Notes: generated by a model not told the origin, from the sequence alone. A DNA stretch of 64,000 nucleotides from Sphingomonas sp. R-74633 (GCF_013416555.1 NZ_JACCFG010000004.1:310001-374000); one strand, 5' to 3'. Shown: positions 16,632 to 25,931, numbered from the stretch's first letter. A program made the numbers and translations.

Positions 16632-19106
16632 ATGACCAACCTGACCGAGACCGGCATCGGCTATACCGATGGCGACGTCGACACGAACATCCACAATAGC
16701 GGCCCGACGCTCGGCTCGCTGATCGAGCAGCGCTACTCGCGCCGCGACACGCTGCAGCGCGGCGGCGCGGCGATCGTTGCCGCGACCATGGGCAGCTCGG
16801 TCCTTGCGGCCTGCGACAGCAATTTCGACGACAACGGCACCGGCCCGACGGTCAGCGCCGGCACCAACGGCGCCACCACCTCGGGCAAGCCGGTCACGCT
16901 CACCGGCACCGGCAGTGCCTCGGCCTATGCCTGGACCCAGGTCGCCGGCCCGACCGTCACGCTGACCGGCGCCGACACGCTGACCGCCAGCTTCATCGCG
17001 CCTTCGGTGAGCGCCGCCACCACGCTGAGCTTCCAGCTCGCGGCCGCCAACAGCTCGGGCCCGTCGTCGATCTCGAAGGTCGACATCGTGGTGAGCCCCG
17101 CCGTGCTCGGCTTCACCGCGATCGCCAAGAACAAGCTCGACGTCGTGAGCGTGCCCGCCGGCTACACCGTGACGGTGATCAACCGCACCGGTGATCCGAT
17201 CCTGCCGGGCGTCGCCGCCTACAAGAATGACGGCACCGACACCAACTTCGCCGGCCGCATCGGCGACCATGGCGACGCGCTCTATTGGTATGGCCTGAAT
17301 GCCGCCGGCGCGCGTGACGCGACCAGCTCGACCCGCGGCCTGATCGTGCAGAACCACGAGAACATCAACCAGCAGTATCTCCACGTCGCCGGCGCGACCG
17401 CGGGCGTTCGCCCCGAGAGCGAAGCGATCAAGGAAATCGAGTGCCACGGCGTCTCGGTGACCGAAGTCAGCGAAGGTGCCGGCCGCGCCTGGGCCGTGAA
17501 TGCCACTTCGGCCTTCAACCGCCGCCTGACCCCGAGCACGCCGATGGTGTTCAACGGGCCGGTGAAGGGCTCGGACTTCCTGAAGACCGCCTTCTCGACC
17601 GACGGCACCACGGCCCGCGGCACGATCAACAACTGCGCCAACGGCACCACGCCCTGGGGCACGGCGCTGACCTGCGAAGAGAATTGGGCCGGCTATTTCC
17701 GCCGCGCCACTACCGATGTCGCCGGCCGGACCGCCAAGGAGCTGACCGCGCTGACCCGCTACGGCGTGACCGGCAACGGCAATTACGGCTGGTCGACCGT
17801 CGTTCCTGCCGATGCCAGCAACACGCTGTTCCGCCGCTGGGACGCGCGCGTCACGGGTGCCACCGCGACCGACGATTTCCGCAACGAGCCGAACCTGTTC
17901 GGCTGGGTTGTCGAGATCGACCCGTACGACAAGACCAAGGCGCCGCGTAAGCGCACCGCGCTGGGCCGCATGGGCCATGAGGGCTGCTGGCCGGGCGCGT
18001 TCGTCGTCGGCAAGAAGCCGGCCTGGTACATGGGCGACGACGCGGTGAACGAGTATCTCTACAAGTTCGTCTCGAACACCGCCTGGGTCGCCGCCGATGC
18101 GGACGCCACCGATCGCCTGTCGATCGGCGACAAGTATTTGGACGCCGGCACGCTCTACGTCGCGGTGTTCAACGCCGACGGCACGGGCGCCTGGAAGGCG
18201 CTGACCTTCGGCAGCAACGGCATCGACGCAAGCTATGCGCCCTATGCCTTCGCCAACCAGGTCGACGTGCTGGTCAATCCGCGCCTTGCCGCCGACGCCG
18301 CCGGGGCGACCCCGATGGACCGTCCGGAATGGACTGCGGTGAACCCGGTGACCGGCGACGTCTATCTGACGCTCACCAACAACGCGAACCGCGTCGTCAG
18401 CACCGACACGCCGACCGCCAGCCAGCGCCGCACCGATGCCGCCAACCCGCGCGTCTATGTCGATCCGCCCAAGCCCGATCGCGGCAACCGCAACGGCCAC
18501 ATCATCCGCCTCAAGGAGACGGGTGGCACGACCGACGCCACGGCCTTCACCTGGGACATCTACCTGTTCGGTTCGGGTTCGGACCTGGACGCGACCAACA
18601 TCAACGTCTCGGGCCTGACCGCCGACCAGGACTTTTCGAGCCCGGACGGCCTGTACTTCAGTCGCGCAAGCAACGCGGCCGGCCAGGTGAAGCCGCTGCT
18701 GTGGTTCCAGACCGACGACAGCGCCTTCACCGACGTGACCAACTGCATGATGCTGGCGGCGATGCCGGGTACCGTCGGCGACGGCGGCGCGCGCACGATC
18801 ACTAACAGCAGCGCTGCCGCGGTCACGTCGACCCAGGCAACCCGTGTGGGTGCGGCTCCGACCGCGGCGACGCTCAAGCGCTTCCTGGTCGGCCCGCTCG
18901 AGTGCGAGATCACCGGTGTGGACTCGACGCCGGACGGCCGCACGCTGTTCGTCGGCATCCAGCACCCGGGCGAGAACGGCACCCCGGCGGCGCCTTCGAG
19001 CCACTGGCCGGACAGCCAGGCCACCGGCACCGCCGGCGCCACGATCCGCCCGCGCTCGGCGGTGGTGGTGATCACCAAGAATGACGGCGGCCTGGTCGGC
19101 CTCTGA
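16632..19106 (+). CDS. phoX: PhoX-family alkaline phosphatase with N-terminal Ig/PKD-like domain
   Basis: 824 residues. YSRRDTLQRGGAAIVAAT (Arg pair at 37-38) is a twin-arginine-like signal, and a Cys follows at AACDS. Residues about 55-140 form an Ig/PKD or REJ-like domain (YAWTQVAGPTVTLTGADTL). The rest is PhoX (DUF839): VVSVPAGYTVTVINRTGDP, IVQNHENINQQYLH, GTALTCEENWAGYF, MGHEGCWPGAFVV and DRPEWTAVNPVTGDVYLTLT. PhoX enzymes release phosphate from organic monoesters outside the cytoplasm using Ca and Fe cofactors. The T2SS next door may export it, as Hxc does for an alkaline phosphatase in Pseudomonas; that is inference. A strong terminator follows. Confidence 0.92.
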   Translation: MTNLTETGIGYTDGDVDTNIHNSGPTLGSLIEQRYSRRDTLQRGGAAIVAATMGSSVLAACDSNFDDNGTGPTVSAGTNGATTSGKPVTLTGTGSASAYAWTQVAGPTVTLTGADTLTASFIAPSVSAATTLSFQLAAANSSGPSSISKVDIVVSPAVLGFTAIAKNKLDVVSVPAGYTVTVINRTGDPILPGVAAYKNDGTDTNFAGRIGDHGDALYWYGLNAAGARDATSSTRGLIVQNHENINQQYLHVAGATAGVRPESEAIKEIECHGVSVTEVSEGAGRAWAVNATSAFNRRLTPSTPMVFNGPVKGSDFLKTAFSTDGTTARGTINNCANGTTPWGTALTCEENWAGYFRRATTDVAGRTAKELTALTRYGVTGNGNYGWSTVVPADASNTLFRRWDARVTGATATDDFRNEPNLFGWVVEIDPYDKTKAPRKRTALGRMGHEGCWPGAFVVGKKPAWYMGDDAVNEYLYKFVSNTAWVAADADATDRLSIGDKYLDAGTLYVAVFNADGTGAWKALTFGSNGIDASYAPYAFANQVDVLVNPRLAADAAGATPMDRPEWTAVNPVTGDVYLTLTNNANRVVSTDTPTASQRRTDAANPRVYVDPPKPDRGNRNGHIIRLKETGGTTDATAFTWDIYLFGSGSDLDATNINVSGLTADQDFSSPDGLYFSRASNAAGQVKPLLWFQTDDSAFTDVTNCMMLAAMPGTVGDGGARTITNSSAAAVTSTQATRVGAAPTAATLKRFLVGPLECEITGVDSTPDGRTLFVGIQHPGENGTPAAPSSHWPDSQATGTAGATIRPRSAVVVITKNDGGLVGL

Positions 19107-19129
19107 TCGTTGCAATCAGCTGAACTGAG

Positions 19130-19159
19130 AGGGAGGCTCCCGGTGGGGCCTCCCTTTTT
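19130..19159 (+). terminator. Rho-independent terminator of phoX
   Basis: AGGGAGGC and GCCTCCCT form an 8-bp GC-rich stem around a 10-base loop, followed by a run of five T. It begins about 24 bp after the phoX stop and should end that transcript before the receptor promoter. Confidence 0.88.
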
Positions 19160-19445
19160 GTTTGGGTGGAATAATAAATATTGAAACGACAAAAGGGAAT
19201 TTTCCGAATTTTCCCTGCAAGTAATAAAATTGAGCCTTCGCCCTAGTGCGAATTTTTTGATTACCTCGACGTCAACGCTACTATAATTATAAATATGGTC
19301 TTGGATTTTTCGCGAATAATCCCATTTATGAAACGAAAATGAAACGACAACTAGTATAGTGTTACTATTAGTGTAATATTACTGCCGCCGACTCTGCGTA
19401 GGGCGCCTTCGATCAGGAATGGACCTGACTTGGGGGTTACACCTT
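19160..19445 (+). promoter_or_regulatory. AT-rich control region of the TonB-dependent receptor
   Basis: No gene is visible between the phoX terminator and the receptor start. The stretch is strikingly AT-rich for this genome. It holds two GAAACGACAA decamers (19183, 19341), a TATAATTATAA tract near 19281 that could supply a -10 element, and the repeat pair described separately. It most likely carries the receptor promoter and its operator sites. A long untranslated leader is possible; I see no riboswitch fold that I recognise. Confidence 0.5.
19328..19345 (-). promoter_or_regulatory. Pho-box-like direct repeat (ATGAAAC-N4-ATGAAAC)
   Basis: Two perfect heptamers ATGAAAC are separated by four bases (GAAA), that is GTTTCAT-TTTC-GTTTCAT on the other strand. 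The 7-4-7 layout with an 11-bp period is the geometry of PhoB boxes (consensus CTGTCAT-N4-CTGTCAT), and TCAT is conserved. It is about 100 bp upstream of the receptor start and is oriented on the strand opposite to the receptor, which weakens the case for direct activation. Confidence 0.42.
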
Positions 19446-22022
19446 ATGCCAAATCTTTCGCGCTTCCGTTTGTCGCTGCTGGCGGGCACGACGCTGCTCG
19501 CGCTGGCGGCCACGCCGGCGCTCGCCCAGGACCAGGTCGCCGCTGCCGACGCACCGACCACGGCGCAGGCCGCCGATCAGTCGGCCGATACCGACGGCAT
19601 CGCCGACATCGTGGTCACCGCGCAGCGCCGCGAGACCAATCTGCAGGAAACGCCGATCTCGATCTCGGTGCTGAGCAGCGGGTCGCTTGAGGACCGCCAT
19701 GTCCAGAGCCTGTTCAACCTGGCCGACGGCGCAGTCCCCTCGCTGCGCGTCGCGACCTTCGAGGCACGCCAGTCGGCGCTGACCATCGGCATCCGCGGCA
19801 TCGTGCCCTATGACCAGAACCAGACCGCCCGCGACGGCGGCGTCGGCGTCTATATCGACGGCGTCGCGCTCGGTAAGACGCAGGGCCTCAACGCCGCGCT
19901 GTTCGACATCGAGCGCATCGAAGTGCTCAAGGGTCCGCAGGGCACGCTGTTCGGCCGCAACACCGAAGGCGGCGCGCTGAGCCTGGTGACCAAGGCACCG
20001 ACCGGCGTGTTCGACGGCCGCGTCACTGCCGGCGCCGGCAATTTCGGCAGCCGCAATGCCGAAGCGCATATCGACCTGCCCGCCTTCGCCAACATCGCGC
20101 TGAAGTTCGACGGCGTCTACCAGCACCAGGATCCGACCGTGAAGGACCCGCTCGCGGGATCGACCGGCTGGAACTATTACGACCGCAAGGGCGGCCGCGT
20201 CGCCGCGCGCTGGACCCCGGTCGACGGCCTGACCGCCGACTTCTCCTATGACTATGCCAAGGATGACAATACGCCCCAGTATAGCCAGCTGATCAACTTC
20301 AACCCGAACAACTATGTCGTCGGCAGCTACACGCCGGCAGGCGGCACGGTCGGCACCACGCTGTACCTGCCGGGCACCGCCACGGCATGCGGCGGCACGA
20401 TTACCGTGGCGCAGGCAGCAGCCGGCCGCCTCCCCTGCGTCGCGCCGCGCGCACCGCTGGTCGGCGTCCATTCCGACCGCCAGGATGTCGCCGATGTCGG
20501 CGTGCCGCAGCAGTCGAGCGTCGACATCACGCACGGCGCGAGCGCGAACCTGAAGTACAAGGTCGCACCGGGCATCGAGCTGCGCTCGATCACCGCATGG
20601 CGCGGCGTCAGCACCGACCAGTGGGACAATTCGGGCGGTCCGGAGCGCAGCACCTTCGCGCCGAACACCAACTTCAGCCGCTACAGCCTGTCGTTCCTCG
20701 ACCAGCACCAGTTCAGCCAGGAGCTCCAGGCTGTCGGCAGCTTCGACCAGTTCGATTTCGTCGTCGGCGCCTATTACTTCACCGAGCACGCCACCGAATA
20801 TGCCGCGACCCCGCTCAGCAATTTGTGGAACGCGGACGGCACCGCCTACAGCATCCGCAGCCCGATCGTCTCGGGCACGGTGACCAGCGCGAACTCGGGC
20901 TACCAGCCCTATAATTCGTCGTGCGTGAACACGCTGGCCGGCACCGTCCCGCAGTTCGCGAACAGCTGCCAGTTCATCACCCGCGCCAGCAAGGCCTGGG
21001 ACCATAACTATTCGGCGTTCGGCAACCTGACCTTCTCGCCCGAAGGCACCGGGCTGCACTTCACCGCCGGTGGCCGCTTCACCAACGACAAGCGCCATGG
21101 CAGCCTCTACGTCGTCAACAACGTCGTGCAGCCGTTCACGTTCGAGAACAGCATCAGCCGCTTCGATCCGATGTTCAACGTCGCCTATGACGCGTCGCAG
21201 GACATCCACTTCTACGCCAAATACTCGACCGGCTTCCGCGCCGGCGGGGCCAACGACCGTTCGCAGGCATTCAACGCATTCGCGCCGGAATCGGTGAAGT
21301 CGTATGAAATCGGTGCGAAGATGGATTTCCTCGACCACCGCGCCCGCCTGAACCTGGCCGGCTACATCATGAACCGCAGCAACACGCAGTTCGACTTCGA
21401 CCTGTTCGATACGGCGGCGACCAGCCCGACCAACGGCAGCCATATCGAGCAGACGCAGAATGCCGGGGACACCAAGATCCGCGGCGTCGAAGCCGACCTG
21501 ACGCTGAAGCCGACCCGCGAGCTGACGCTCTCGGCCTCTTATGCCTATACTTATTGGAAGGCGCCTTCGGCAGTGAATCCGCTGACCGGCGGCCTGCCGC
21601 AGCAGCTCTACATCGTGTACACGCCGAACAACGCGGCATCGGGCGCGATCGACTATGTGCTGCCGGTCCCCGTCGCGGGCGGCGCCAATGTGCGCGTCCA
21701 CCTCGACGCCAACTATGCGAGCAGCCAGTATAGCTTCCAGCTCGAGCCGACCAAGACCGACCCGAGCTTCGTCGTGAACGGCCGCATCGCGCTCGCCGAC
21801 ATCGCGATGAGCAACGGCAGCTCGGTGACGCTCTCGGTCTGGTCGCGCAACCTGCTCGACCACACCTATATCTACCGCCGCTCGAACGCGAACTCGTCGC
21901 CGGTGCTCAACTATGGCGCCAACGGCGCGCTGGTGTCGTCCAACTATGGCGGCATCCTCGGCGACTATGCCAACTTCAACCCGCCGCGCACGATCGGTGG
22001 CGAGGTCAGCGTCAAGTTCTGA
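19446..22022 (+). CDS. TonB-dependent outer-membrane receptor
   Basis: 858 residues from the ATG at 19446, which gives a normal signal peptide ending in TPALAQ. The TonB box region is DIVVTAQRRETNLQETPISI. The plug domain carries GIRGIVPYDQNQTARDGGVGVYIDG and IEVLKGPQGTLFGRNTEGG (both in part), and the barrel ends in a C-terminal Phe. Such receptors import scarce ligands across the outer membrane using TonB-ExbBD. The ligand cannot be read from sequence; its position after phoX and the Pho-box-like repeat suggest a phosphorus-containing compound. A strong terminator follows. Confidence 0.93.
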   Translation: MPNLSRFRLSLLAGTTLLALAATPALAQDQVAAADAPTTAQAADQSADTDGIADIVVTAQRRETNLQETPISISVLSSGSLEDRHVQSLFNLADGAVPSLRVATFEARQSALTIGIRGIVPYDQNQTARDGGVGVYIDGVALGKTQGLNAALFDIERIEVLKGPQGTLFGRNTEGGALSLVTKAPTGVFDGRVTAGAGNFGSRNAEAHIDLPAFANIALKFDGVYQHQDPTVKDPLAGSTGWNYYDRKGGRVAARWTPVDGLTADFSYDYAKDDNTPQYSQLINFNPNNYVVGSYTPAGGTVGTTLYLPGTATACGGTITVAQAAAGRLPCVAPRAPLVGVHSDRQDVADVGVPQQSSVDITHGASANLKYKVAPGIELRSITAWRGVSTDQWDNSGGPERSTFAPNTNFSRYSLSFLDQHQFSQELQAVGSFDQFDFVVGAYYFTEHATEYAATPLSNLWNADGTAYSIRSPIVSGTVTSANSGYQPYNSSCVNTLAGTVPQFANSCQFITRASKAWDHNYSAFGNLTFSPEGTGLHFTAGGRFTNDKRHGSLYVVNNVVQPFTFENSISRFDPMFNVAYDASQDIHFYAKYSTGFRAGGANDRSQAFNAFAPESVKSYEIGAKMDFLDHRARLNLAGYIMNRSNTQFDFDLFDTAATSPTNGSHIEQTQNAGDTKIRGVEADLTLKPTRELTLSASYAYTYWKAPSAVNPLTGGLPQQLYIVYTPNNAASGAIDYVLPVPVAGGANVRVHLDANYASSQYSFQLEPTKTDPSFVVNGRIALADIAMSNGSSVTLSVWSRNLLDHTYIYRRSNANSSPVLNYGANGALVSSNYGGILGDYANFNPPRTIGGEVSVKF

Positions 22023-22041
22023 CCCTGACACCCAATTGCGG

Positions 22042-22080
22042 AACGGCCCGGATGGTATCCCATCCGGGCCGTTTCCGTTT
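22042..22080. terminator. Terminator between the receptor and the convergent kinase gene
   Basis: A 14-bp near-perfect stem (AACGGCCCGGATGG with CCATCCGGGCCGTT, loop TATC) is followed on the plus strand by TCCGTTTTT. It sits 20 bp after the receptor stop and immediately after the end of the convergent histidine kinase gene. It probably serves the receptor and may work in both directions. Confidence 0.88.
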
Positions 22081-23409
22081 TTAGGGCGCCAACGGCAGGC
22101 TGATCCGCGCGGCAAGTCCCGGAGCAGCGTCGGCAAGCTCGAGGGTGCCGTGGTGGAGCCAGGCGATCGCCTGGACGAGCGGCAAGCCCAGTCCGTGGCC
22201 CGGACTGCCGCGGCTGGCATCGAGGCGACCGAAGCGGCGTAGCGCGCGGGCGCGGTCGGGCTCGGGGATGCCGGGGCCGTTGTCGGTGACGGTGAGCATT
22301 GCCCTGCCGGCCTGCGCTGCGACCGCGACGGTGATCATCGCACCCGGCGGCGTGTGGTTGACCGCATTCTCGATCAGATTGACCAGCAGCTGGGTGAGCA
22401 GCCTTGCATCGCCGTCGACCGGCGCGGGCGCGAGGGTGCCGAGACGGAGCGTCCGGCCGCTATCCTCGACCATCACTTCCAGCGATTCCGTGACATCGGT
22501 GACGAGCGCGCCGAGATCGAGCGGGACGAACATCGCGCGGCGGTCGCCGCCCTCGATCTCGGCGATGCGCAGTATCGCGGCGAACATGGCGAGGAGGTCC
22601 TCGCTCTCCGCCGCGGCATCGTGCAGCGCGGGCGCAGCGCCGGGCTGCTCAGCGAGCAGGGCCAGCCGGCCGTGGAGACGGGCGAGCGGCGTGCGCAGAT
22701 CGTGCGCAACATCGTTCGAGACTTGGGCGAGGCTGGCCATCAGCGCCTCGATCCGGTCGAGCATCCGGTTGAATGCGCCGGCCTGGCGGCCAAAGGCAGT
22801 GCCCGGCGCGGCGACCGGTACGCGGGCGCGCAGGTCGCCCTCGACGATCGCCTCGGCGGCGGCGCGCACTGCCTCGATATTGCGGCGGATCGACAGGCTG
22901 AGCGCGAGGATGCCGAGCACGACCAGCAGCAGAATCGCGCCAAAGCCGAGCGCGAGGATCAGAACGCGCTGCGTATCGTGATGATCGATCGGCTCGCTTT
23001 CCGCCGCGAGGGTGAAGATCGAGCCATCGGGCAGGCGTTCCACCAATGCGCGGCCGCGAGTCAGGCCGAGGATGCCGGCGCCGCGATCGAGCGTCGAGAT
23101 GCCGAGCGGGATCGGCGCGCTCGGCGCGATATTGCCCGCCAGCCGCCGCCCGCGTGCATCGACGAGCAGGAAGCCGATATCGCCGCTATCGCGCCGATGG
23201 CTCTCAGCCGTGATCCGCAGCGCGAGCAGGACGACGTCCGGATTGTCCTGGAGCAGTTCGGCGGATTCACCGGCGAGGCGCTTGTCCACCTGCCGGTCGA
23301 TCGCACCGAGCAGTGCGAAATAGACCGCGCCGAAGGTGAGCAGGGTCGCCAGCGAGATCGCGGCGATGAAGGCAAAGGCGAGCGCCCGGAGCGAGCGGAA
23401 CGGCGCCAC
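22081..23409 (-). CDS. OmpR-type sensor histidine kinase
   Basis: 442 residues from a GTG. Two transmembrane segments (about 9-33 and 150-172) enclose a ~115-residue periplasmic sensor. A HAMP domain (SIRRNIEAVRAAAEAIVEGDLRARV, in part), the H-box SNDVAHDLRTPLARLHGR, the N-box LLVNLIENAVNHTPPGA and the G1 box VTDNGPGIPEPDRA follow; the end of the HATPase domain is GHGLGLPLVQAIAWLHHG. It autophosphorylates the His and passes the phosphate to the regulator encoded 5 bp upstream. Its gene converges on the TonB receptor, so that receptor or phosphate status is a possible target; this is only contextual. Confidence 0.93.
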   Translation of the reverse strand: MAPFRSLRALAFAFIAAISLATLLTFGAVYFALLGAIDRQVDKRLAGESAELLQDNPDVVLLALRITAESHRRDSGDIGFLLVDARGRRLAGNIAPSAPIPLGISTLDRGAGILGLTRGRALVERLPDGSIFTLAAESEPIDHHDTQRVLILALGFGAILLLVVLGILALSLSIRRNIEAVRAAAEAIVEGDLRARVPVAAPGTAFGRQAGAFNRMLDRIEALMASLAQVSNDVAHDLRTPLARLHGRLALLAEQPGAAPALHDAAAESEDLLAMFAAILRIAEIEGGDRRAMFVPLDLGALVTDVTESLEVMVEDSGRTLRLGTLAPAPVDGDARLLTQLLVNLIENAVNHTPPGAMITVAVAAQAGRAMLTVTDNGPGIPEPDRARALRRFGRLDASRGSPGHGLGLPLVQAIAWLHHGTLELADAAPGLAARISLPLAP

Positions 23410-23414
23410 GCGCC

Positions 23415-24119
23415 TCAGCCGCGGAACATGTAGCCGACGCCTCGCACCGTCACGATCGGATCGGGGAGCCCGGGCATTTCGAGCCGCTGGCGCAGGCGGC
23501 GGATGTGCGCATCGACGATGTTGGTGGTCGGCACGAAATCATAGCCCCAGACGCGCTCGAGCAGCAGCGGCCGGGTGAGCACGGTGCCGGCGTCGCGGAC
23601 CAGCTCGGCGAGCAGCTTGATCTCGGTCTTGTGCATCTCGATCGGCTGGCCGGCGCGGGTGACGCGGTGGCGCGCGACGCTGACCGTGACATCGCCGGCG
23701 GTGACCGTGGCGCTGTCAGTGCTGGCGGCATCGCGTCGGCGAAGCACCGCGCGGATGCGGGCATGAAGCTCGTCGATCTCGAAGGGTTTCACGACATAAT
23801 CGTCGGCCCCCGCCTCGAGCCCCTCGACCCGCTCAGGCAAGCGGCCAAGCGCCGTGAGCAGGATCACCGGCGTCTTCACCTCCTGATCGCGCAGCCAGCG
23901 CAGCACATCGACGCCGTCGACGAATGGCAGCATCCGATCGAGGACGATCACGTCGAACGGCGTGGTGCCGACCGCACCGATCGCGGCCCGGCCATCGGCG
24001 ACCGAGCGCACTTCATATTCGCGCGTTTCGAGCTGATCGGTGAGCAGGGTGCGGAGCGGCTCGTCATCCTCCACCAGCAGGAGGCGGACGGCTTCGGACC
24101 CGGGAGATTGGGTGATCAA
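23415..24119 (-). CDS. OmpR/PhoB-family response regulator
   Basis: 234 residues. The receiver domain has LLLVEDDEPLRTLL (acidic pair), the phospho-acceptor Asp in VIVLDRMLPFVDG, Thr in LLTALG and Lys in VVKPFEIDEL. The winged-helix output domain includes TKTEIKLLAELVRDAGTVLTR-like sequence and VWGYDFVPTTNIVDAHIRRLRQRL (in part), ending TVRGVGYMFRG. The partner kinase follows in the same unit. A second start at a downstream residue is unlikely because the full N-terminus is needed. Sequence alone does not distinguish it from other PhoB/OmpR regulators. Confidence 0.94.
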   Translation of the reverse strand: MITQSPGSEAVRLLLVEDDEPLRTLLTDQLETREYEVRSVADGRAAIGAVGTTPFDVIVLDRMLPFVDGVDVLRWLRDQEVKTPVILLTALGRLPERVEGLEAGADDYVVKPFEIDELHARIRAVLRRRDAASTDSATVTAGDVTVSVARHRVTRAGQPIEMHKTEIKLLAELVRDAGTVLTRPLLLERVWGYDFVPTTNIVDAHIRRLRQRLEMPGLPDPIVTVRGVGYMFRG

Positions 24120-24197
24120 CGCTCGTATCCAGACTGTGCCGCCGCACCCTAGGGATACGGCGGGCTACAGTCGATTGGAAACGGTGCCTGAACCGCC

Positions 24198-24569
24198 TTA
24201 GCGATCGGTGCGGCTAAGGATCTTCGCCACACCGTTGGGCGGGATGCCGATCATATAGTTGGTGCCGCCCTTGCAGGTGACGCGCCAGGTCGGCACGCCG
24301 TCCTGATCGGCGATGCGGACCGACTTATCGACATGGTCGCAGGGGAGCGGCGCGTCCTGCAGCGCGCGGATGAAGGTCGCGCCGCGTTGCGCGTCGTTCT
24401 GGGCCAGTACCGCGGCGCTGTAGTTGGTCTGGTCCGCCGCATTGTCCATGTCCGCGGCGTTGAGCGGCTCGGCCTGCACCGCGTCGTTGGCGGTGATATT
24501 GCCTTCGCTCCCGCCGCAGCCGGCAAGCGCCAGCGCGGCAAGTGCCGGCACGATGATGTTCCTCAACAT
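24198..24569 (-). CDS. small lipoprotein, unknown function
   Basis: 123 residues from ATG 24569; the 9-residue upstream extension lacks signal features. The start MLRNIIVPALAALALAGCGGS is a lipoprotein signal with an LAGC lipobox, so the mature protein is lipid-anchored. The mature part has two more cysteines (PCDHVDKS; RVTCKGGTNYMIG) that could form a disulfide. I do not recognise the family. Its gene lies alone between the regulator and the amidohydrolase pair, 55 bp after the latter's end in the opposite sense of reading order. Function unknown. Confidence 0.7.
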   Translation of the reverse strand: MLRNIIVPALAALALAGCGGSEGNITANDAVQAEPLNAADMDNAADQTNYSAAVLAQNDAQRGATFIRALQDAPLPCDHVDKSVRIADQDGVPTWRVTCKGGTNYMIGIPPNGVAKILSRTDR

Positions 24570-24623
24570 GTCGCGTCCCCTTTTTTGATCCCGCAATCAA
24601 TGCGGGACCGTAACCAAGAGTTC

Positions 24624-25931
24624 CTAGCGCTGATACGCCTTGGGCAATGCGCCTTCCTTCGGATCGAGATAACGCTGCTTGAGACGGGTCCAGCGGCTGT
24701 CGAGCGGCTGCTCGACCCCGTCGATAAACACACTGACCACCGAGGTACCGATCTCGAGCGGATCGCCGTCCCAGATCACCACGTCGCCGCGGCGGCCGGG
24801 CTTAAGCGAGCCGAACTCGGCGCCCAGGCCAAGCGCCTCGGCCGGCTTCGAACTGATCGCCGCAAAAGCCGCGCCCCAATCGAGGCCGGTCGCACCGGGC
24901 ACCCTGGTGAGCGCCACGAGGTTGCCGGCGTACTGCTTCTCCCAGCGAGCCTGGCGCGCCTCGTCCTGGTTGAGCGTGCCGACCGCGACAAGGACGCCCG
25001 CCGCCGTCATCCGGCCGACATTGGACTGGCTGGCGGCGAGCTGCTCGAAGCTCTCGGGCAAGTCGGCAAGCGCAGTGGCGATCACTGGCACGCCGGCCGC
25101 GGCGATCTGCGGGGCGACGGTCCAGCCCTCGGTCGCGCCGACGAACACCATCTTGAGGCCTGGCATCTCCTTCTTGAGCTGCAGGAGCACCAGGATGTCC
25201 GACGCACGCTCGACATGGACGAGCAGCGGCATGTGGCCCTGCACCACCGGCACCAATGCCTCGGCATCGGCGCGGGTGAGGAAGGCATCCTTGCCGCGAT
25301 CGGTATAGCTGCCCGGCGCACGGATATAGTCGCGGACTTCGAACAGCGTGTTCTTCAGCGTGGCATAGGCCGCCGCGCGGCTGCCGCCCGCGGCACGCGC
25401 GCCATTCTCGCCCCATTCCATATACTGGAAGGCGCGCGGCTTGCTGACCGCGTCCATGTCCGCGCCCAGATCGATGATCGCGCCCTGGCCGGCGAAGATC
25501 GAGCCGCGATTGTCCGGCGCGACGACGGCGCGGGTGATGCCCTCGGCGCGGTTGATCGCGATAGGGCTCGACTTGGGGTTCACCGCCGGAGCGACATCAA
25601 TCGCGGCGTGGAAAGGCGCGCTGCTGGCGCCGCTGTCATTGGTCTCATCAACGCCGTCGACTTCGACAATGCCCATGCGGGTGAAGCCGGCGAAGATGCC
25701 GGGCGAGACCCATTTGCCACCCGCATCGATGACGCGAACGCCCGCCGGGACGGCAACGCCCGGACCGGCGGCGACGACCTTGCCGTCACGGATCACGACG
25801 GTGCCTCCCTCGACCGGCTGGCCGCCGTCACCGACGACGAGCTTGGCATTGGTGATCGCCACGGTCTGCGCGGCGGCGGGGAAAGCGAAAGCGAGTGCGG
25901 CGGTGGCGCCGAGGAGGAGCTTCTTCGTCAT
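24624..25931 (-). CDS. exported amidohydrolase-family protein lacking the HxH metal motif
   Basis: 435 residues from ATG 25931, giving a signal peptide MTKKLLLGATAALAFAFPAAAQ. The composite beta-sandwich start (ITNAKLVVGDGGQPVEGG) and end (GRRGDVVIWDGDPLEIGT) are those of amidohydrolases. The canonical PGxIDxHxH is replaced by SPGIFAGFTRMGIVE, and the late HSD motif by AVGTLNQ. The protein is therefore probably catalytically inactive or uses another mechanism. The ATG overlaps the stop of the next amidohydrolase, whose motifs are intact. A heteromeric pair is an attractive inference. Confidence 0.85.
   Translation of the reverse strand: MTKKLLLGATAALAFAFPAAAQTVAITNAKLVVGDGGQPVEGGTVVIRDGKVVAAGPGVAVPAGVRVIDAGGKWVSPGIFAGFTRMGIVEVDGVDETNDSGASSAPFHAAIDVAPAVNPKSSPIAINRAEGITRAVVAPDNRGSIFAGQGAIIDLGADMDAVSKPRAFQYMEWGENGARAAGGSRAAAYATLKNTLFEVRDYIRAPGSYTDRGKDAFLTRADAEALVPVVQGHMPLLVHVERASDILVLLQLKKEMPGLKMVFVGATEGWTVAPQIAAAGVPVIATALADLPESFEQLAASQSNVGRMTAAGVLVAVGTLNQDEARQARWEKQYAGNLVALTRVPGATGLDWGAAFAAISSKPAEALGLGAEFGSLKPGRRGDVVIWDGDPLEIGTSVVSVFIDGVEQPLDSRWTRLKQRYLDPKEGALPKAYQR

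Noticed and set aside
16566..19115. 849-codon open frame antisense to phoX
   Set aside because: Arg/Val/Gly-rich low-complexity translation with no domain, created by GC-rich codon bias of the strong phoX gene on the other strand.
19437..22220. 927-codon open frame antisense to the TonB-dependent receptor
   Set aside because: Same shadow effect; it would span two convergent genes and a terminator.
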